Assembly: GCF_009766105.1 (NCBI RefSeq)
Contig: NZ_LMUH01000026.1
Location: 298,721 to 362,720, forward strand
Direction of reading: 5' to 3'
From: Granulicella sp. S156
GTDB lineage: Bacteria > Acidobacteriota > Terriglobia > Terriglobales > Acidobacteriaceae
DNA: 64,000 bases
Shown: in pieces, positions 1 to 12,251 of the stretch
Layout of the letters: each line of letters opens with the position of its first letter
Position numbering within the stretch: position 1 is the first letter of the stretch
The notes under the pieces: model-generated
The model's database searches: none
Seen by the model: only the letters and a program-made list of their open reading frames with translations
Told to the model about the DNA's origin: nothing
Translations under genes and position numbers: made by a program

Positions 1-145
1 AGAACTCGTAGAGGGAACCGGCACATCAACAGACTCCGAGGCGTAGTTGCGAGTACTAGCCATTAGACGATGCCGGTCATGAGCAAGTTCCTTCTGCTTC
101 TTGTGACTATTCCGCCCGCCCTCTGATAGGTAACTAAATCAACAC

Positions 146-212
146 AAATGGAACGTAGAGACTCAAACACAAAATGGAGCGCAGAAGCTAAATGGAGCGT
201 AGAGGCGCAAAC
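146..212. repeat. Three imperfect ~20-bp direct repeats
   Basis: Three imperfect copies built on AAATGGAGCGTAGAGGC lie at about 146-168, 171-189 and 190-212. The first and third copies both end in CAAAC. No coding frame in the first 295 bases looks real, so this stretch is read as non-coding. Its function is unknown. Confidence 0.5.
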
Positions 213-232
213 GGCCTCGAGTACAAGCCTCG

Positions 233-272
233 AAGGGGCGGCATATCTCGCTTGCACGATATGCCGCCCCTT
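233..272. terminator. Stem-loop next to the mtnA stop codon
   Basis: A 14-bp perfect stem (233-246 with 259-272) encloses a 12-base loop. It lies 24 bases beyond the mtnA stop codon. On the plus strand the stem runs into a T-rich tail (TTCTCTTTT), while the minus-strand tail is poor in T. It may end mtnA transcripts, or transcripts from the left edge, or both. Confidence 0.5.
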
Positions 273-295
273 CTCTTTTGCCGTTTTCCGGGTAA

Positions 296-1348
296 TTACT
301 TTGCCCCTTGTTGCGCCATCGCTTTGATCGATTCCCCAAAGGGTGCGCGCAACACGCCGCGTTCGGTGATGATGGCCGCGATGTACTTCGCTGGCGTTAC
401 GTCAAAGGCCGGGTTCTCGATGCCCACCCCATCCGGGGTCATCTGCTTGCCGTTGGAGTGCGTTACCTCGCGTGCGTCGCGCTGTTCGATGGGAATATCA
501 TCGCCGTGCGCCGTCGCGAGATCGATGGTGTTGAAAGGGGCGGCAACATAGAACGGAATGCCATGCTCCTTGGCGAGGATTGAGACGCCGTATGTGCCGA
601 TCTTGTTGGCGGTATCGCCGTTTGCTGCGATGCGGTCCGCCCCGACGATGACTGCCTGGACGCGGCCTTTGCCCATGAGGTACGCGCTCATGTTGTCGCA
701 TAAAACCGTGGTGGGGATGTTGTCCTTCATCAACTCCCACGCGGTGAGACGGGCGCCTTGCAGGAACGGGCGAGTCTCATCGGCGAGCACGTCGATCTTG
801 TGTCCGGCCTCGATGGCGCCGCGGATAACACCCAGCGCCGTTCCATAGCCGCAGGTTGCGAGCGCGCCGGCGTTGCAGTGCGTCAATACGGTGCCCTCTT
901 TCGGCAGAAGCGCGGCTCCATACGCTCCCATCTGCTTGCAGGCGGCGATATCTTCGTCGTACAGGCGTTGGCTCAGCGCGACAACAGCGGCTTTGATCTC
1001 CGGGATGGGGGTGTTCTTCGCGGCGAGTGCGTTGTAGAGATCGCGAACCTGCGCGATGCCCCAGAAGAGATTGACTGCCGTGGGGCGGGTCTTTGCGAGC
1101 GTCTCGCAGATGACGGCGACCTCTTCATTCAGCGCCGTCAGCGTCGTCGCGGTGCTGCGGTCGATTCCGATGGCGACGCCCATGGCGGCGGAGACGCCGA
1201 TGGCCGGTGCGCCGCGCACGATCATGTCGCGGATCACGGTGGCGACTTGCTTGTAGTCAGTGGCGAGAACGTAGGTCTCTTCGAGGGGAAGCTTGGTCTG
1301 GTCTAGGAAGTTGACGCCTTCAGGCGTCCATTCGAGGGTAGGAATCAT
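296..1348 (-). CDS. mtnA: S-methyl-5-thioribose-1-phosphate isomerase
   Basis: This 350-residue protein has the usual length of MtnA, a cytoplasmic enzyme that converts 5-methylthioribose-1-phosphate to 5-methylthioribulose-1-phosphate in methionine salvage. Seen in the sequence: the RGAPAIG segment near residues 43-50, the catalytic-cysteine segment [19 protein letters not shown] (middle of the protein), and [19 protein letters not shown] with the conserved Asp. The family is related to eIF2B-type regulatory subunits, but these motifs favour MtnA. Two further minus-strand genes lie upstream (a zinc-ribbon protein and a CPBP protease), separated by 163 and 77 bases. No other methionine-salvage gene is in the window. 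Confidence 0.95.
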   Translation of the reverse strand: MIPTLEWTPEGVNFLDQTKLPLEETYVLATDYKQVATVIRDMIVRGAPAIGVSAAMGVAIGIDRSTATTLTALNEEVAVICETLAKTRPTAVNLFWGIAQVRDLYNALAAKNTPIPEIKAAVVALSQRLYDEDIAACKQMGAYGAALLPKEGTVLTHCNAGALATCGYGTALGVIRGAIEAGHKIDVLADETRPFLQGARLTAWELMKDNIPTTVLCDNMSAYLMGKGRVQAVIVGADRIAANGDTANKIGTYGVSILAKEHGIPFYVAAPFNTIDLATAHGDDIPIEQRDAREVTHSNGKQMTPDGVGIENPAFDVTPAKYIAAIITERGVLRAPFGESIKAMAQQGAK

Positions 1349-1511
1349 GTCAATTCCAGTTTATCGCGGACAGGGCAGCAGGGAAGAATGTGTCAGAACT
1401 TATGCATCTTCGGGGCTGGCTCGATGCCGCTTTGAGGTTCTTGCGCAAGCCCTATGAGTATGCAATCACAACTCTGCCGGGACGGCATAGAGGTCGTCAG
1501 GCTGGCCGTAG

Positions 1512-1682
1512 TTACTGAATTGCCCGCTGGCTCGTCTTGGATTTTATAAAGGAAAAGAAGCGGTGCTGGCAGTCGGAACAGCGGTAAGGCTTGAACATAA
1601 AGAGTAGATGTTCGATGGGCTTCCTATGGGAGCGCACCGCCGACCTTGATCCGCAACGGGGGCACTTTCGCAAAACACTCAT
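1512..1682 (-). CDS. 56-residue double-CxxC zinc-ribbon protein
   Basis: This short frame fills most of an otherwise empty 411-base gap. The product begins MSVLRKCPRCGS and carries a second pair, RCSDCQHRF, about 28 residues later. Two CxxC knuckles at this spacing are expected to bind one zinc ion. A good Shine-Dalgarno GAGG lies 8 bases before the ATG. The C-terminus is basic. Small zinc ribbons of this kind occur as free-standing proteins or as remnants of larger nucleic-acid-binding proteins. I do not recognise a specific function. It lies between mtnA and a CPBP protease, all on the minus strand. Confidence 0.7.
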   Translation of the reverse strand: MSVLRKCPRCGSRSAVRSHRKPIEHLLFMFKPYRCSDCQHRFFSFIKSKTSQRAIQ

Positions 1683-1759
1683 GCGTGGCACCTCAAACTT
1701 GATGTACGGGATTGCTAGCCACAGTATAGGCCCTCGTGCGAGGCCTGTAATTGACGGGG

Positions 1760-2641
1760 CTATGAATTTAGCCGTTCGAGGTGGCGATAGCCCCCGCTGG
1801 CGAAGAAAGCCACAGCAAATACGGTCAGATTGTAGGTGGCGTGCATCAGTGTCGAGCAGGCCACAGAGTGCGTCCGAATGCGCACGTACGAAAGCACAAG
1901 GCTGACGAGGTAGAGCACTCCGACGAAACCCCAGGCGTGTGAAAGCTGTCCGGCGTGCAGCAAGGCAAAGGGGAGGCTGGAGAAGATAGCTGCGAAGATG
2001 ACCGCAGAGCGTGAGTGCCCTGCGCTGTTCTGCCAGCGCTGCAGACCGGCGGGTGTCCGCTCTAATGCCAGCCAGTCATAGGCCGTAGCGAGTGCAGGCA
2101 GTAGAAATCCGCGAAAGGCGATCTCTTCCGTCAGTGGCGCGATCAAGACGCCAAAGATAGTAATGAGCCATGCGCCATGGGGAGTGCGCATCAACGTGTC
2201 GATGGCGTTATCCGGTGGGGTGGGCAGGAAGCGCTCGCTGAACTGAGCCGCAAAACTCAAAGCAATGGCGCCGGGCACAACCCAGAACCAGCGCCGATGC
2301 GCCGCGAGCACGTTCCACTGAATACCCTGAAGAAATGAACGTGCCCAAAGCCGAGGGAACAGCCATACTGCGATAAGCAGCCCAAAGATGTAACCCAGCG
2401 CCTGCGCGAAGAGGTCCAGCCCCGGATGCTCTTTGGCTGCCTGAACGGTCGTGATGTGGGCGGCAGAGCCGACCAGCGCTGCAAAAAAAGATATCGAAAT
2501 GAAGAGCAGCAGGAAGAATAGAAGGGTATGGCCGAGGTGCGGAATCCGCTTCGCTGGCCCGTGGTCTTTTGCCGGGTCGGTGTCGTGCTGGATATCGAGG
2601 GCTTCGTTATGTACCGGATCGAGAATGGGAGAGTTGCTCAT
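1760..2641 (-). CDS. CPBP-family intramembrane metalloprotease
   Basis: This 293-residue polytopic membrane protein has about seven hydrophobic segments after a polar N-terminus of some 35 residues. The CPBP (Abi/CAAX-protease) signature is visible: EEIAFRG (EExxxR, motif 1), a FALLHAGQLSH segment (FxxxH, motif 2) and HATYN near the C-terminus (motif 3). The family comprises intramembrane proteases of the Rce1 type; in bacteria the substrates are mostly unknown, with roles proposed in peptide modification or bacteriocin immunity. Nothing nearby names a substrate. Confidence 0.85.
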   Translation of the reverse strand: MSNSPILDPVHNEALDIQHDTDPAKDHGPAKRIPHLGHTLLFFLLLFISISFFAALVGSAAHITTVQAAKEHPGLDLFAQALGYIFGLLIAVWLFPRLWARSFLQGIQWNVLAAHRRWFWVVPGAIALSFAAQFSERFLPTPPDNAIDTLMRTPHGAWLITIFGVLIAPLTEEIAFRGFLLPALATAYDWLALERTPAGLQRWQNSAGHSRSAVIFAAIFSSLPFALLHAGQLSHAWGFVGVLYLVSLVLSYVRIRTHSVACSTLMHATYNLTVFAVAFFASGGYRHLERLNS

Positions 2642-2706
2642 GGAAGACGGTGATTCTTGAATAGTACGTAGGCCGTGATACGGATGTTCAATCTAGAGAA
2701 AATTCT

Positions 2707-5859
<3,153 letters not shown>

Positions 5860-6081
5860 GGGAGATCAAATGCCGAATACGGCCAAAACTTTAGGATACA
5901 AGGTTCGGGCAGGAAAAGATTTTCAGCGTTGCAGGGGCATGTGTTCCCTGATGGTCAACAGAAACGCTAATTTTTCATCGTCGTAGGACAAAAGTTGCAT
6001 CAGAATGGTTTGTGGCGGAAAAAATCCGCACTGGGCCATTCTGGTTGATTTGGTTTCGATACGCTTTTGGAGGCGGGTGTT

Positions 6082-6249
6082 ATGGGTTCCCTGATGTTGG
6101 TGTGTGCGGTATTGGCGTCATTGGCGCTGGGGGTGCTCCTGGCGTATGGCATCTGCCAGGTGATGTTTCGTGTCTTCCGCGTCCATGCTGTAGCGGCAGC
6201 CAAGGAGCGTGTTTCGAACTCCCCGGTAAGGGTTGCAGTCGAAGGCTAA
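6082..6249 (+). CDS. 55-residue single-pass membrane protein
   Basis: The product begins MGSLMLVCAVLASLALG and has one hydrophobic helix (about residues 3-27) followed by a short basic, probably cytoplasmic tail. The ATG at 6082 was chosen because GGAGG lies 8 bases upstream; an in-frame TTG at 6067 would add five residues and overlap that site. It is divergent from uvrA. No family recognised. The good ribosome site and single clean transmembrane helix support a real gene, but its function is unknown. Confidence 0.55.
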   Translation: MGSLMLVCAVLASLALGVLLAYGICQVMFRVFRVHAVAAAKERVSNSPVRVAVEG

Positions 6250-6460
6250 GCCACGCCCTGTAAGTAGTAAAGTGTGTCGTCAATCCCTTATTTAATCTGT
6301 GATGGAAGGCCGAGCTTCTTAAAGCTCAGCTTTATTGTGGTTGTGCATGTCTGCGCGCGATATTCGCTCTACGTGCGCGTTCAGCGACCGCGCGGTGACA
6401 AAGCAAATGGGTTGATCGCCAGCGGATTTATGTCTTTTGCACCCCATCTAGAACAACAGT

Positions 6461-7399
6461 CTATTGTGGAACTGCTGCTGGGGTAGTCGACGTCCCGCTC
6501 TGTTTCTGCTGTTGCAACTGTTGCAGTTGCTGATAGATCTGCTCCGGTGTCTTAGGCGCGCTTGTCGTACTACCCGCGGGCGGTGGGTTGGGGGCATCGA
6601 CGATGCCGGAGGTGGGCGGCGTGGTCGATGGAGTTGGAACGGAATCCGTTGAAACAGAGTCCGTGACGGGTAGTGTCGCCGCAGTCGGCGAGGTGTTTGT
6701 AGCGCTGCCGTTCACATTATTCAGTGGCTGAGAAATGCTTTGGGGATTGCTACCCGGTTGCGCGTCTTGAGGTTGCGACGAGGCCTGAGTCGCTCCCGGT
6801 CTACCAAACCGTGATGGAAAATCGCCACGCTGCCGTGGTCCGGGGAAACCATCATGGTTCTCGCGCACTTCGGAGCCGTCGTCGAAGCCAGGAGCGTTCG
6901 GGTTTGGCGGGGTGGGACCGCCATTGCGGGGGGTAAGAATCAGCTCTGCCGGCGCGCTGTCAGCGGATTCGCGCAACAGCATGTTGCTTCCTGTTCCATC
7001 GAGCAGCGTTGCCAGAATGGTGGATGGCTCTGCGGGACCGTAGTTGCCGAAGACACGTTCATCGGTCACACCGCCGGTAATCTTCATTCCCGTGAGATTC
7101 CCAATCGCGCGAAGAATCTGGTTCAGGCTGGAGTTGTCCGCACGCACGTCAAGCAGGCCTGCAGCGTAGGTCACCGTCGCCCGATGAGCAGGCGTGCTGG
7201 GAGCGGATGGGGCCCCGACGGCTGCGATCGGCGCTGGTTGCGCATTGGGCGTAGGCAATGAGGTGGGTGAGGTCGCTGGGAGGGTGGAGGCGTGTGGGTC
7301 CACCGCCATCTGCGCGCTCATGCCGCCTGTGGCAAAACCGATGGCGGCCAACGCAAGCGTTGCCATCGGCCAAATCCGCGAGTTGGAAATTGCTGTCAT
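6461..7399 (-). CDS. Exported STN-domain-like protein with Pro/Gln tail
   Basis: This 312-residue protein has a signal-peptide-like N-terminus ending in SAQ (about residue 30). A Pro/Ala/Ser-rich linker follows, then a region at about 75-145 (VTYAAGLLDVRADNSSLNQILRAIGN is its start) resembling the secretin/TonB short N-terminal (STN) fold, in which a beta-strand pair and helix end in a ...LLDGTGSNMLL strand. The last 150 residues are low-complexity (Pro, Ser, Thr, Asn) and end in a Gln-rich stretch. STN domains normally sit at the periplasmic end of secretins or transducing TonB receptors; here there is no pore domain. Periplasmic or envelope location is inferred. Confidence 0.6.
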   Translation of the reverse strand: MTAISNSRIWPMATLALAAIGFATGGMSAQMAVDPHASTLPATSPTSLPTPNAQPAPIAAVGAPSAPSTPAHRATVTYAAGLLDVRADNSSLNQILRAIGNLTGMKITGGVTDERVFGNYGPAEPSTILATLLDGTGSNMLLRESADSAPAELILTPRNGGPTPPNPNAPGFDDGSEVRENHDGFPGPRQRGDFPSRFGRPGATQASSQPQDAQPGSNPQSISQPLNNVNGSATNTSPTAATLPVTDSVSTDSVPTPSTTPPTSGIVDAPNPPPAGSTTSAPKTPEQIYQQLQQLQQQKQSGTSTTPAAVPQ

Positions 7400-7588
7400 C
7401 TTTATGTTGGGACGTGCGGCCTTGCAGGAAGGTAGCCTTGCAGATCAAGAATACGCTGAGAGATCATTCGTTTGACAGCAGACTAGGAACATAAGCAAGG
7501 TTGGGCGACTGAGCGATTGGACTTGGGACGGCCACCTTCGTATGCTGTGCGGGGAGCGCCATTCAGACGATGGCGTTGCGAGGTCGAT

Positions 7589-8650
7589 TTGAAACGGATC
7601 GGAAACAGCATCGGAACCTTTGTTGGGTTGGATAGGAAGCGCGCGCTGCCGGTTGCGATTGCACTCGCCTTGCTGCCGGTCGTCGCAGTACCAGTTTGCG
7701 CCCAAACCTGCACTACTCAGGCGGCGCTACAACCCTCATTGCGCGACACGCTTGCAGGCGCCGCGCAGACGTTGGGGTCGGCGGTCAAGGCGGGCGATAC
7801 GGCTTCCCTCAAGGCGGCGACCATCGCGGAGGTTGCCAACAACTTCGCACCAACGGAGTACCTCGTCCGGACAACGAGTGCGAAGCTTATTGGCGACACC
7901 CTGAGCGTGACTCAGATCTATGCGCTCGATGCGACTGCGCGCAAGTCAGGTGATACGAGCGACGCTGACTTCAGTTGCCCGCTAAAAGGGACCACCTCCG
8001 AAACCGATTTCTCCATCGCCGCCCTGCCGCCCGGACGTTACGCGTTTGCGATGGTCGAAGCTGCTGGCGGTGAGCGTCCCTGGTTGTTGTCGTTTCTGTT
8101 ACAAGATGCGGGAGGGTGGAAGATGGCAGGGTTTTATCCTCATCCGCGTTCCGCTGCTGGACACGACGGCCTCTGGTACTGGGCCGCCGCGCGCGACCAC
8201 GTAAAGGCGAAGCAGCCTTGGCTGGCCTGGCTGTATTTCAGTCAGGCGGACGAGCTTCTGCGTCCAGCGAGCTTTGTCACCAGTACTCAGCTGGATAGAC
8301 TGCGTTCAGAACAGCGAACCGCCGCTCCTTCTGAATTCGCCGAATTTGCCGATGGTCCCAGCTCGCGCACACCGCTTGTTGTGAAAACAGCAGATGGTGC
8401 CGAACTCCGCTTCACCTCGATTGGCAGCGAGAGTGCCACTGACGATAAGAGTCTTCACCTGGTGCTGCACTATGCGGCGGACACTAGCGCCAATGGCGAG
8501 GTTCTCCGCGTTCGCAGTGAGTCCGCCGTCAAGAGCCTGATCGACGCGCATCCGGAACTACGACAGGGATACAGCGCTGTGCTTGTCTTCGGAGATATTC
8601 CGCAGCAGAATCCCTCTATTCTCTCTCTGGACATGGACAAGATCCCCTAA
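7589..8650 (+). CDS. Secreted protein of unknown function
   Basis: A conserved-looking exported protein of about 353 residues. The start is taken at the TTG at 7589 because GAGG precedes it and the resulting N-terminus (KRIGNSIGTFVGLDRKRALPVAI..., cleavage near VCAQ) is a normal signal peptide; a TTG at 7517 would add 24 unlikely residues. The mature part contains two cysteines (near TCTTQ and DFSCPL), a region resembling a beta-sandwich (SLSVTQIYALDAT, RYAFAMVEA) and an Ala/Trp-rich helical middle (WYWAAARDHVKAKQPWLAWLYF). I do not recognise a family. It is divergently transcribed from the STN-like gene, about 190 bases apart. Confidence 0.6.
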   Translation: MKRIGNSIGTFVGLDRKRALPVAIALALLPVVAVPVCAQTCTTQAALQPSLRDTLAGAAQTLGSAVKAGDTASLKAATIAEVANNFAPTEYLVRTTSAKLIGDTLSVTQIYALDATARKSGDTSDADFSCPLKGTTSETDFSIAALPPGRYAFAMVEAAGGERPWLLSFLLQDAGGWKMAGFYPHPRSAAGHDGLWYWAAARDHVKAKQPWLAWLYFSQADELLRPASFVTSTQLDRLRSEQRTAAPSEFAEFADGPSSRTPLVVKTADGAELRFTSIGSESATDDKSLHLVLHYAADTSANGEVLRVRSESAVKSLIDAHPELRQGYSAVLVFGDIPQQNPSILSLDMDKIP

Positions 8651-8722
8651 GCTGTAAGGGGGAATCGATTCGAAGGTACAGATTAGTGAAAGATCAAGAT
8701 TCAATTGCATTTGGAGACGATG

Positions 8723-9370
8723 ATGCCAAAAACACAGAAGTCGCTGGCCCAGGCAATCCGCGACCGGCGAGCTACCCCAAGTTTCGATGGCGAGCCGATC
8801 CCTGCCAGTGATCTGCGGCAGATTCTGGATGCAGGGCTGCACGCGCCCAGCGGGTACAACATGCAGCCGTGGCGTTTTATCGTGGTGCAGCACCCGGAAC
8901 AGCGCAAGCGGCTGCGCGCCGCAAGCTATAACCAGGCGAAGGTTGAAGAGGCATCGGCGGTCATCGTTGCCTGTGGTGACCGCGATAGCTGGCGCAAGGA
9001 TCTGGATGAGATGCTGCGTATGGGCCGTGCCGCAGGGATGCCGGAGAGCTATGCCGCGCAGGCTGCGACCAGCGTTCCCGCATTTATGTCGAGCTTTAGT
9101 GACGACCAGATGCGGGGCTGGCTGAACAAGCAGGTCATGATGGCTTTTACATCGATGCTGCTGATGGCCGAAGTGATGGGTTACGATACCGCGCCGATGG
9201 AAGGTTTTGAGCAGGCCAAAGTCTGTGAGACATTGAGGTTACCTATGAGCTACTGGGTTGTCGGACTACTGGCTATTGGACACCTCCGGGGAACGGATAA
9301 GTATGACGGCGGACGCTTCGATATGTCGCATACGGTCTTCGGCGAAGAGTACGGCAAGCCTCTCAAATAA
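8723..9370 (+). CDS. Nitroreductase-family FMN oxidoreductase
   Basis: A 215-residue protein with the fold markers of the NfsB/FRase I-type nitroreductase family: IRDRRATPSFDGEPIP near the N-terminus (FMN phosphate contacts), LHAPSGYNMQPWRFIVV (FMN site), and a C-terminal YWVVGLLAIGH segment. Such enzymes use FMN and NAD(P)H to reduce nitro compounds, quinones or enones in the cytoplasm; the physiological substrate cannot be read from the sequence. The second of two adjacent ATGs was chosen because GGAG is 6 bases upstream. It stands alone, followed 54 bases later by a hydrolase gene on the same strand. Confidence 0.88.
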   Translation: MPKTQKSLAQAIRDRRATPSFDGEPIPASDLRQILDAGLHAPSGYNMQPWRFIVVQHPEQRKRLRAASYNQAKVEEASAVIVACGDRDSWRKDLDEMLRMGRAAGMPESYAAQAATSVPAFMSSFSDDQMRGWLNKQVMMAFTSMLLMAEVMGYDTAPMEGFEQAKVCETLRLPMSYWVVGLLAIGHLRGTDKYDGGRFDMSHTVFGEEYGKPLK

Positions 9371-9424
9371 CAGCCCCCTAGTACAGTGAATAGCAGAACA
9401 TTGGTTGTGAAACGAGGATCTGCG

Positions 9425-10387
9425 ATGAGAACGCTGTTGCGTCTGCTGCTGGTGGTGATTGTGGTCGGCTTACTGGGCGGTCTCGCCTTTTACGAGCGGC
9501 CTCTCTGGGTTCTACGTCAGACCACGCATCTGAAGCTGTTTTTGGCACACGTCCACAGCAACTACGTCATGACTCCCGAGGGTCGTGTGCATTATTACGA
9601 GGCGGAGCCGGCAATCTCGGGTGGCGGAATTCCATTGGTGCTGGTGCACGGCCTTGGCGACAGTTCGGAGAGCTGGGCGCCGATGCTTATACGGCTCAAA
9701 AAAGCCGGTTTCCACGTGTATGCACCGGATCTCCTCGGCTATGGGCGGTCACCGAAGCCCGCCGATAGCGATTACTCCATTGCAACGCAGTCGAAGTTCG
9801 TTGCGGATTTCATCCAATCGCTCGGTTTACAGAAGACTGATATTGGCGGATGGTCGATGGGCGGCTGGGTTGTGCTGAAGGTTGCACTAGATCACCCGGA
9901 GACCGTGGACCGTGTGGTCCTGTACGACAGCGCAGGACTGTCTTATCAGCCGCAGGACATCGCAACGCTCTTTCATCCAGCCGATGGAGCCGCACTGCAG
10001 CGGCTCGCCGATCTACTGGAACCTCATGGAGGGACGGTGCCCCGGTTCGTAAGGCGGGATGCATTGAGAACCTTTGCGGCGAATCAGTGGGTTGTCGACC
10101 GCGGTATGCAATCCATGCTGTCCGGTAAAGATGTGCTGGATACGCGTCTCAATACGCTTAGCCAACCGCTGCTGATTGTGTGGGGTAGCGACGATGAGCT
10201 GTTGCCGTTGTCGGTGGGACGGAAGTTCCACGATCTCGATCCACGATCCGAACTGGATATCGTGGAGGGTTGCGGACATCTGGCTCCCAAGACGTGCCCC
10301 GCTAAAGTGGCATCGGCCACAGCGGATTTCCTGAAGTCTGATCCTGCTCCCTCAGGTGGCACGCGCACGCTCGCCCACATGCACTGA
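9425..10387 (+). CDS. Membrane-anchored alpha/beta hydrolase
   Basis: A 320-residue protein with an N-terminal hydrophobic helix (about residues 3-25, LLRLLLVVIVVGLLGGLAF) followed by an alpha/beta-hydrolase domain. Visible elements: oxyanion-loop VHGLGDSSESW, the nucleophile elbow GWSMGG (Ser), an acid-bearing strand VWGSDDELLPL, and the histidine in GCGHLA. The ATG at 9425 has AGGA 6 bases upstream; an in-frame GTG at 9386 has no such site. Substrate unknown; the helix suggests an inner-membrane anchor with the domain in the periplasm, or an uncleaved signal. Confidence 0.87.
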   Translation: MRTLLRLLLVVIVVGLLGGLAFYERPLWVLRQTTHLKLFLAHVHSNYVMTPEGRVHYYEAEPAISGGGIPLVLVHGLGDSSESWAPMLIRLKKAGFHVYAPDLLGYGRSPKPADSDYSIATQSKFVADFIQSLGLQKTDIGGWSMGGWVVLKVALDHPETVDRVVLYDSAGLSYQPQDIATLFHPADGAALQRLADLLEPHGGTVPRFVRRDALRTFAANQWVVDRGMQSMLSGKDVLDTRLNTLSQPLLIVWGSDDELLPLSVGRKFHDLDPRSELDIVEGCGHLAPKTCPAKVASATADFLKSDPAPSGGTRTLAHMH

Positions 10388-10388
10388 T

Positions 10389-11015
10389 TCAGGGAGTTGC
10401 TGCAGCCTCGGGATTCCACTGGAACGCGCCGGGCTGCGGCAATCCCATATGCTGCAGCACCCGGTGAACGTAGTTGCGCGCGATGTCCTCGACTGTCTGG
10501 GGATGGTTGTAGAACGCGGGAATCACTGGAAAGATTGTGGCTCCAGCTTCGGTTGCCGCAGCCATATTGCGGATATGGATGAGGTTCAGCGGCGTTTCCC
10601 GTACGCACAGCACCAGCGGACGCCGTTCTTTCAGGCAGACATCGGCAGCGCGTTCGATCAGGTTGCCAGCCAGGCCATGGGCGATGCCGGCAAGTGTTCC
10701 CATGGAGCAGGGGAGAACGATCATTCCATTGCTGGGATAGGAGCCGCTGGCGATCGGTGCGCCAATGTCTTCGTGCGCGAGCTGTACGATCTTCGCGGAG
10801 CTTCGGCCAAGGAGCTTTTCTGCCAGAGTGTTGCGTCCGTTGATGCCGGACTCCTCTGCCAGCACGCGCAGAGCACTGGAGGAGATGACCAGATGGACGC
10901 GTGTCACGCGTTCGTCTGCATCTAATGCGTGGAGCATCTCACGCGCGAAGAGGGAACCGCTTGCTCCGGTAATCGCCAGCGTCAGATTTCGGTTGCCTGG
11001 GTTTGCAAAAAGCAT
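10389..11015 (-). CDS. ubiX: Flavin prenyltransferase UbiX
   Basis: A 208-residue flavoprotein of the UbiX/Pad1 family, which links dimethylallyl phosphate to FMN to make prenylated FMN, the cofactor of UbiD-type decarboxylases. Seen: the N-terminal FMN-binding segment AITGASGSLFAREML, an SxxA/L region HLVISSSALRVL, the central IVLPCSMGTLAGIAHGLAGNLIERAADVCLKE block, and RETPLNLIHIRNM, which holds the conserved Arg and the prenyl site. UbiD is not in the window. The gene converges on the hydrolase gene, with their stop codons adjacent. Confidence 0.95.
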   Translation of the reverse strand: MLFANPGNRNLTLAITGASGSLFAREMLHALDADERVTRVHLVISSSALRVLAEESGINGRNTLAEKLLGRSSAKIVQLAHEDIGAPIASGSYPSNGMIVLPCSMGTLAGIAHGLAGNLIERAADVCLKERRPLVLCVRETPLNLIHIRNMAAATEAGATIFPVIPAFYNHPQTVEDIARNYVHRVLQHMGLPQPGAFQWNPEAAATP

Positions 11016-11167
11016 CGAAGTTGATTATCGCTCAAAGATTCGGCGCCTTTGTGCGCGACATTTTCCGGGAAGACGACGTTTAATGGAATAAGTAGTGGTG
11101 CGCTCCAGCAAAAACGGGGTGTTTCCGGAGTTATACGTGTACGGTAGCTACGCTCAGGGGGACATCG

Positions 11168-12235
11168 ATGAGAGCACAGGAAAGGCATTGGCGGCAGTCA
11201 GACGCCAGGGCATTTGGCCCAATGAGCGGCTGTGGCCAAATTGTAGCCTCAGTGTGTCTCCTTTTGCTTCTGAGCGTGTCCGCGAGGGCCTCGGTTGCGG
11301 TCCTGGTGGAGCAGCCCTATGGAGGGCTGTCCAGAATCAACCCGGCCGGTCATTCTGCTGTCTATCTGGATCATGTGTGCGCTGAGTCTCCCGTGAAACT
11401 GCGGGCCTGCCGTGAGGGCGAAGTGGGTGTGGTTATTAGCCGCTACGATGGCATCGACAAATACGATTGGCTCGCCATGCCTCTAGTCACTTACCTGTAC
11501 GCAGTGGATTCTCCCGACCAGATTCCCGAAACGATGGACCGTGCAGGGGAGATTCAGATACGGGATAGGTATCGCCGCGCACATCTCGAAGAGATTGCGC
11601 CCGACCTCCCTGATGGGAAAGCTCCTTCAGGGAACTGGTATGAGTTGGTGGGGTCGGCATATGACCGCACTATCTATGGCTTCAGTGTGAAGACAACTCC
11701 TGACCAGGACGCGGAGTTGATTGCAGTATTCAATGACCGCAAAAATGTCGAGCGCTACAACGGAGCGTTTATCAACTGCGCTGACTTTGCTCGCGTAACG
11801 ATCAATCGCTTCTATCCCCACGCGATTCGCCGCAATTTTATTGGTGACTTCGGCATTACATCCCCGAAGTCGGTGGCGCGTGGGCTGGCGCACTATGCCG
11901 CGAAACATCCGGAGGCTGGTCTTCAGGTGTTTGTGATTCCGCAGGTGAAGGGGGAGCTTCCGCGAAGCCATCCCATCGAAGGCGTGTCCGAGAGCCTGTT
12001 GAAGAAGTACGGTCTGCCGCTGGTAGTGCTTTCGCCAACGACAACGGCGGCGATCCTTGTCGCCTATATCAGTCATGATCGTTTCGCCATGCCGAAGGAT
12101 GCGCCCCAGCTGGACCTGCATGAGGCCGAGATTAAGAGCGTACAGGTCCCCACGCCGATCGCGCCTTCTGGAAGGGTCCCATTACCGCCAGCAAATGTGT
12201 CCGCTACGACTCCGTCGGGTGGTGTTCCAGAGTAG
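11168..12235 (+). CDS. Secreted papain-fold-like protein (permuted NlpC/LRAT type)
   Basis: A 355-residue protein with an N-terminal hydrophobic segment ending in SARASVA (about residue 44), so exported. A histidine-containing strand NPAGHSAVYLDHV (His62) precedes a cysteine-containing helix FINCADFARV (Cys204). His before Cys with an N-C-x-D/E-F sequence is the order seen in circularly permuted papain-like families (LRAT, YaeF/YiiX-type NlpC/P60, DUF4105-type). That assignment is inference from motif order only. An ATG at 11222 could be the true start, since it begins nearer the signal helix, but has no ribosome site. The C-terminus is Pro/Ser/Thr-rich. Confidence 0.6.
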   Translation: MRAQERHWRQSDARAFGPMSGCGQIVASVCLLLLLSVSARASVAVLVEQPYGGLSRINPAGHSAVYLDHVCAESPVKLRACREGEVGVVISRYDGIDKYDWLAMPLVTYLYAVDSPDQIPETMDRAGEIQIRDRYRRAHLEEIAPDLPDGKAPSGNWYELVGSAYDRTIYGFSVKTTPDQDAELIAVFNDRKNVERYNGAFINCADFARVTINRFYPHAIRRNFIGDFGITSPKSVARGLAHYAAKHPEAGLQVFVIPQVKGELPRSHPIEGVSESLLKKYGLPLVVLSPTTTAAILVAYISHDRFAMPKDAPQLDLHEAEIKSVQVPTPIAPSGRVPLPPANVSATTPSGGVPE

Positions 12236-12251
12236 CGGCGGCTGACTGCGG

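Noticed and set aside
63-257. 64-codon minus-strand frame at the left edge
   Set aside because: It runs through the repeats and half of a stem-loop, has no ribosome site and no recognisable composition.
1349-1511. SAM riboswitch before mtnA
   Set aside because: I looked for a SAM-I or SAM-II core in the mtnA leader and saw no matching stems or conserved loop bases.
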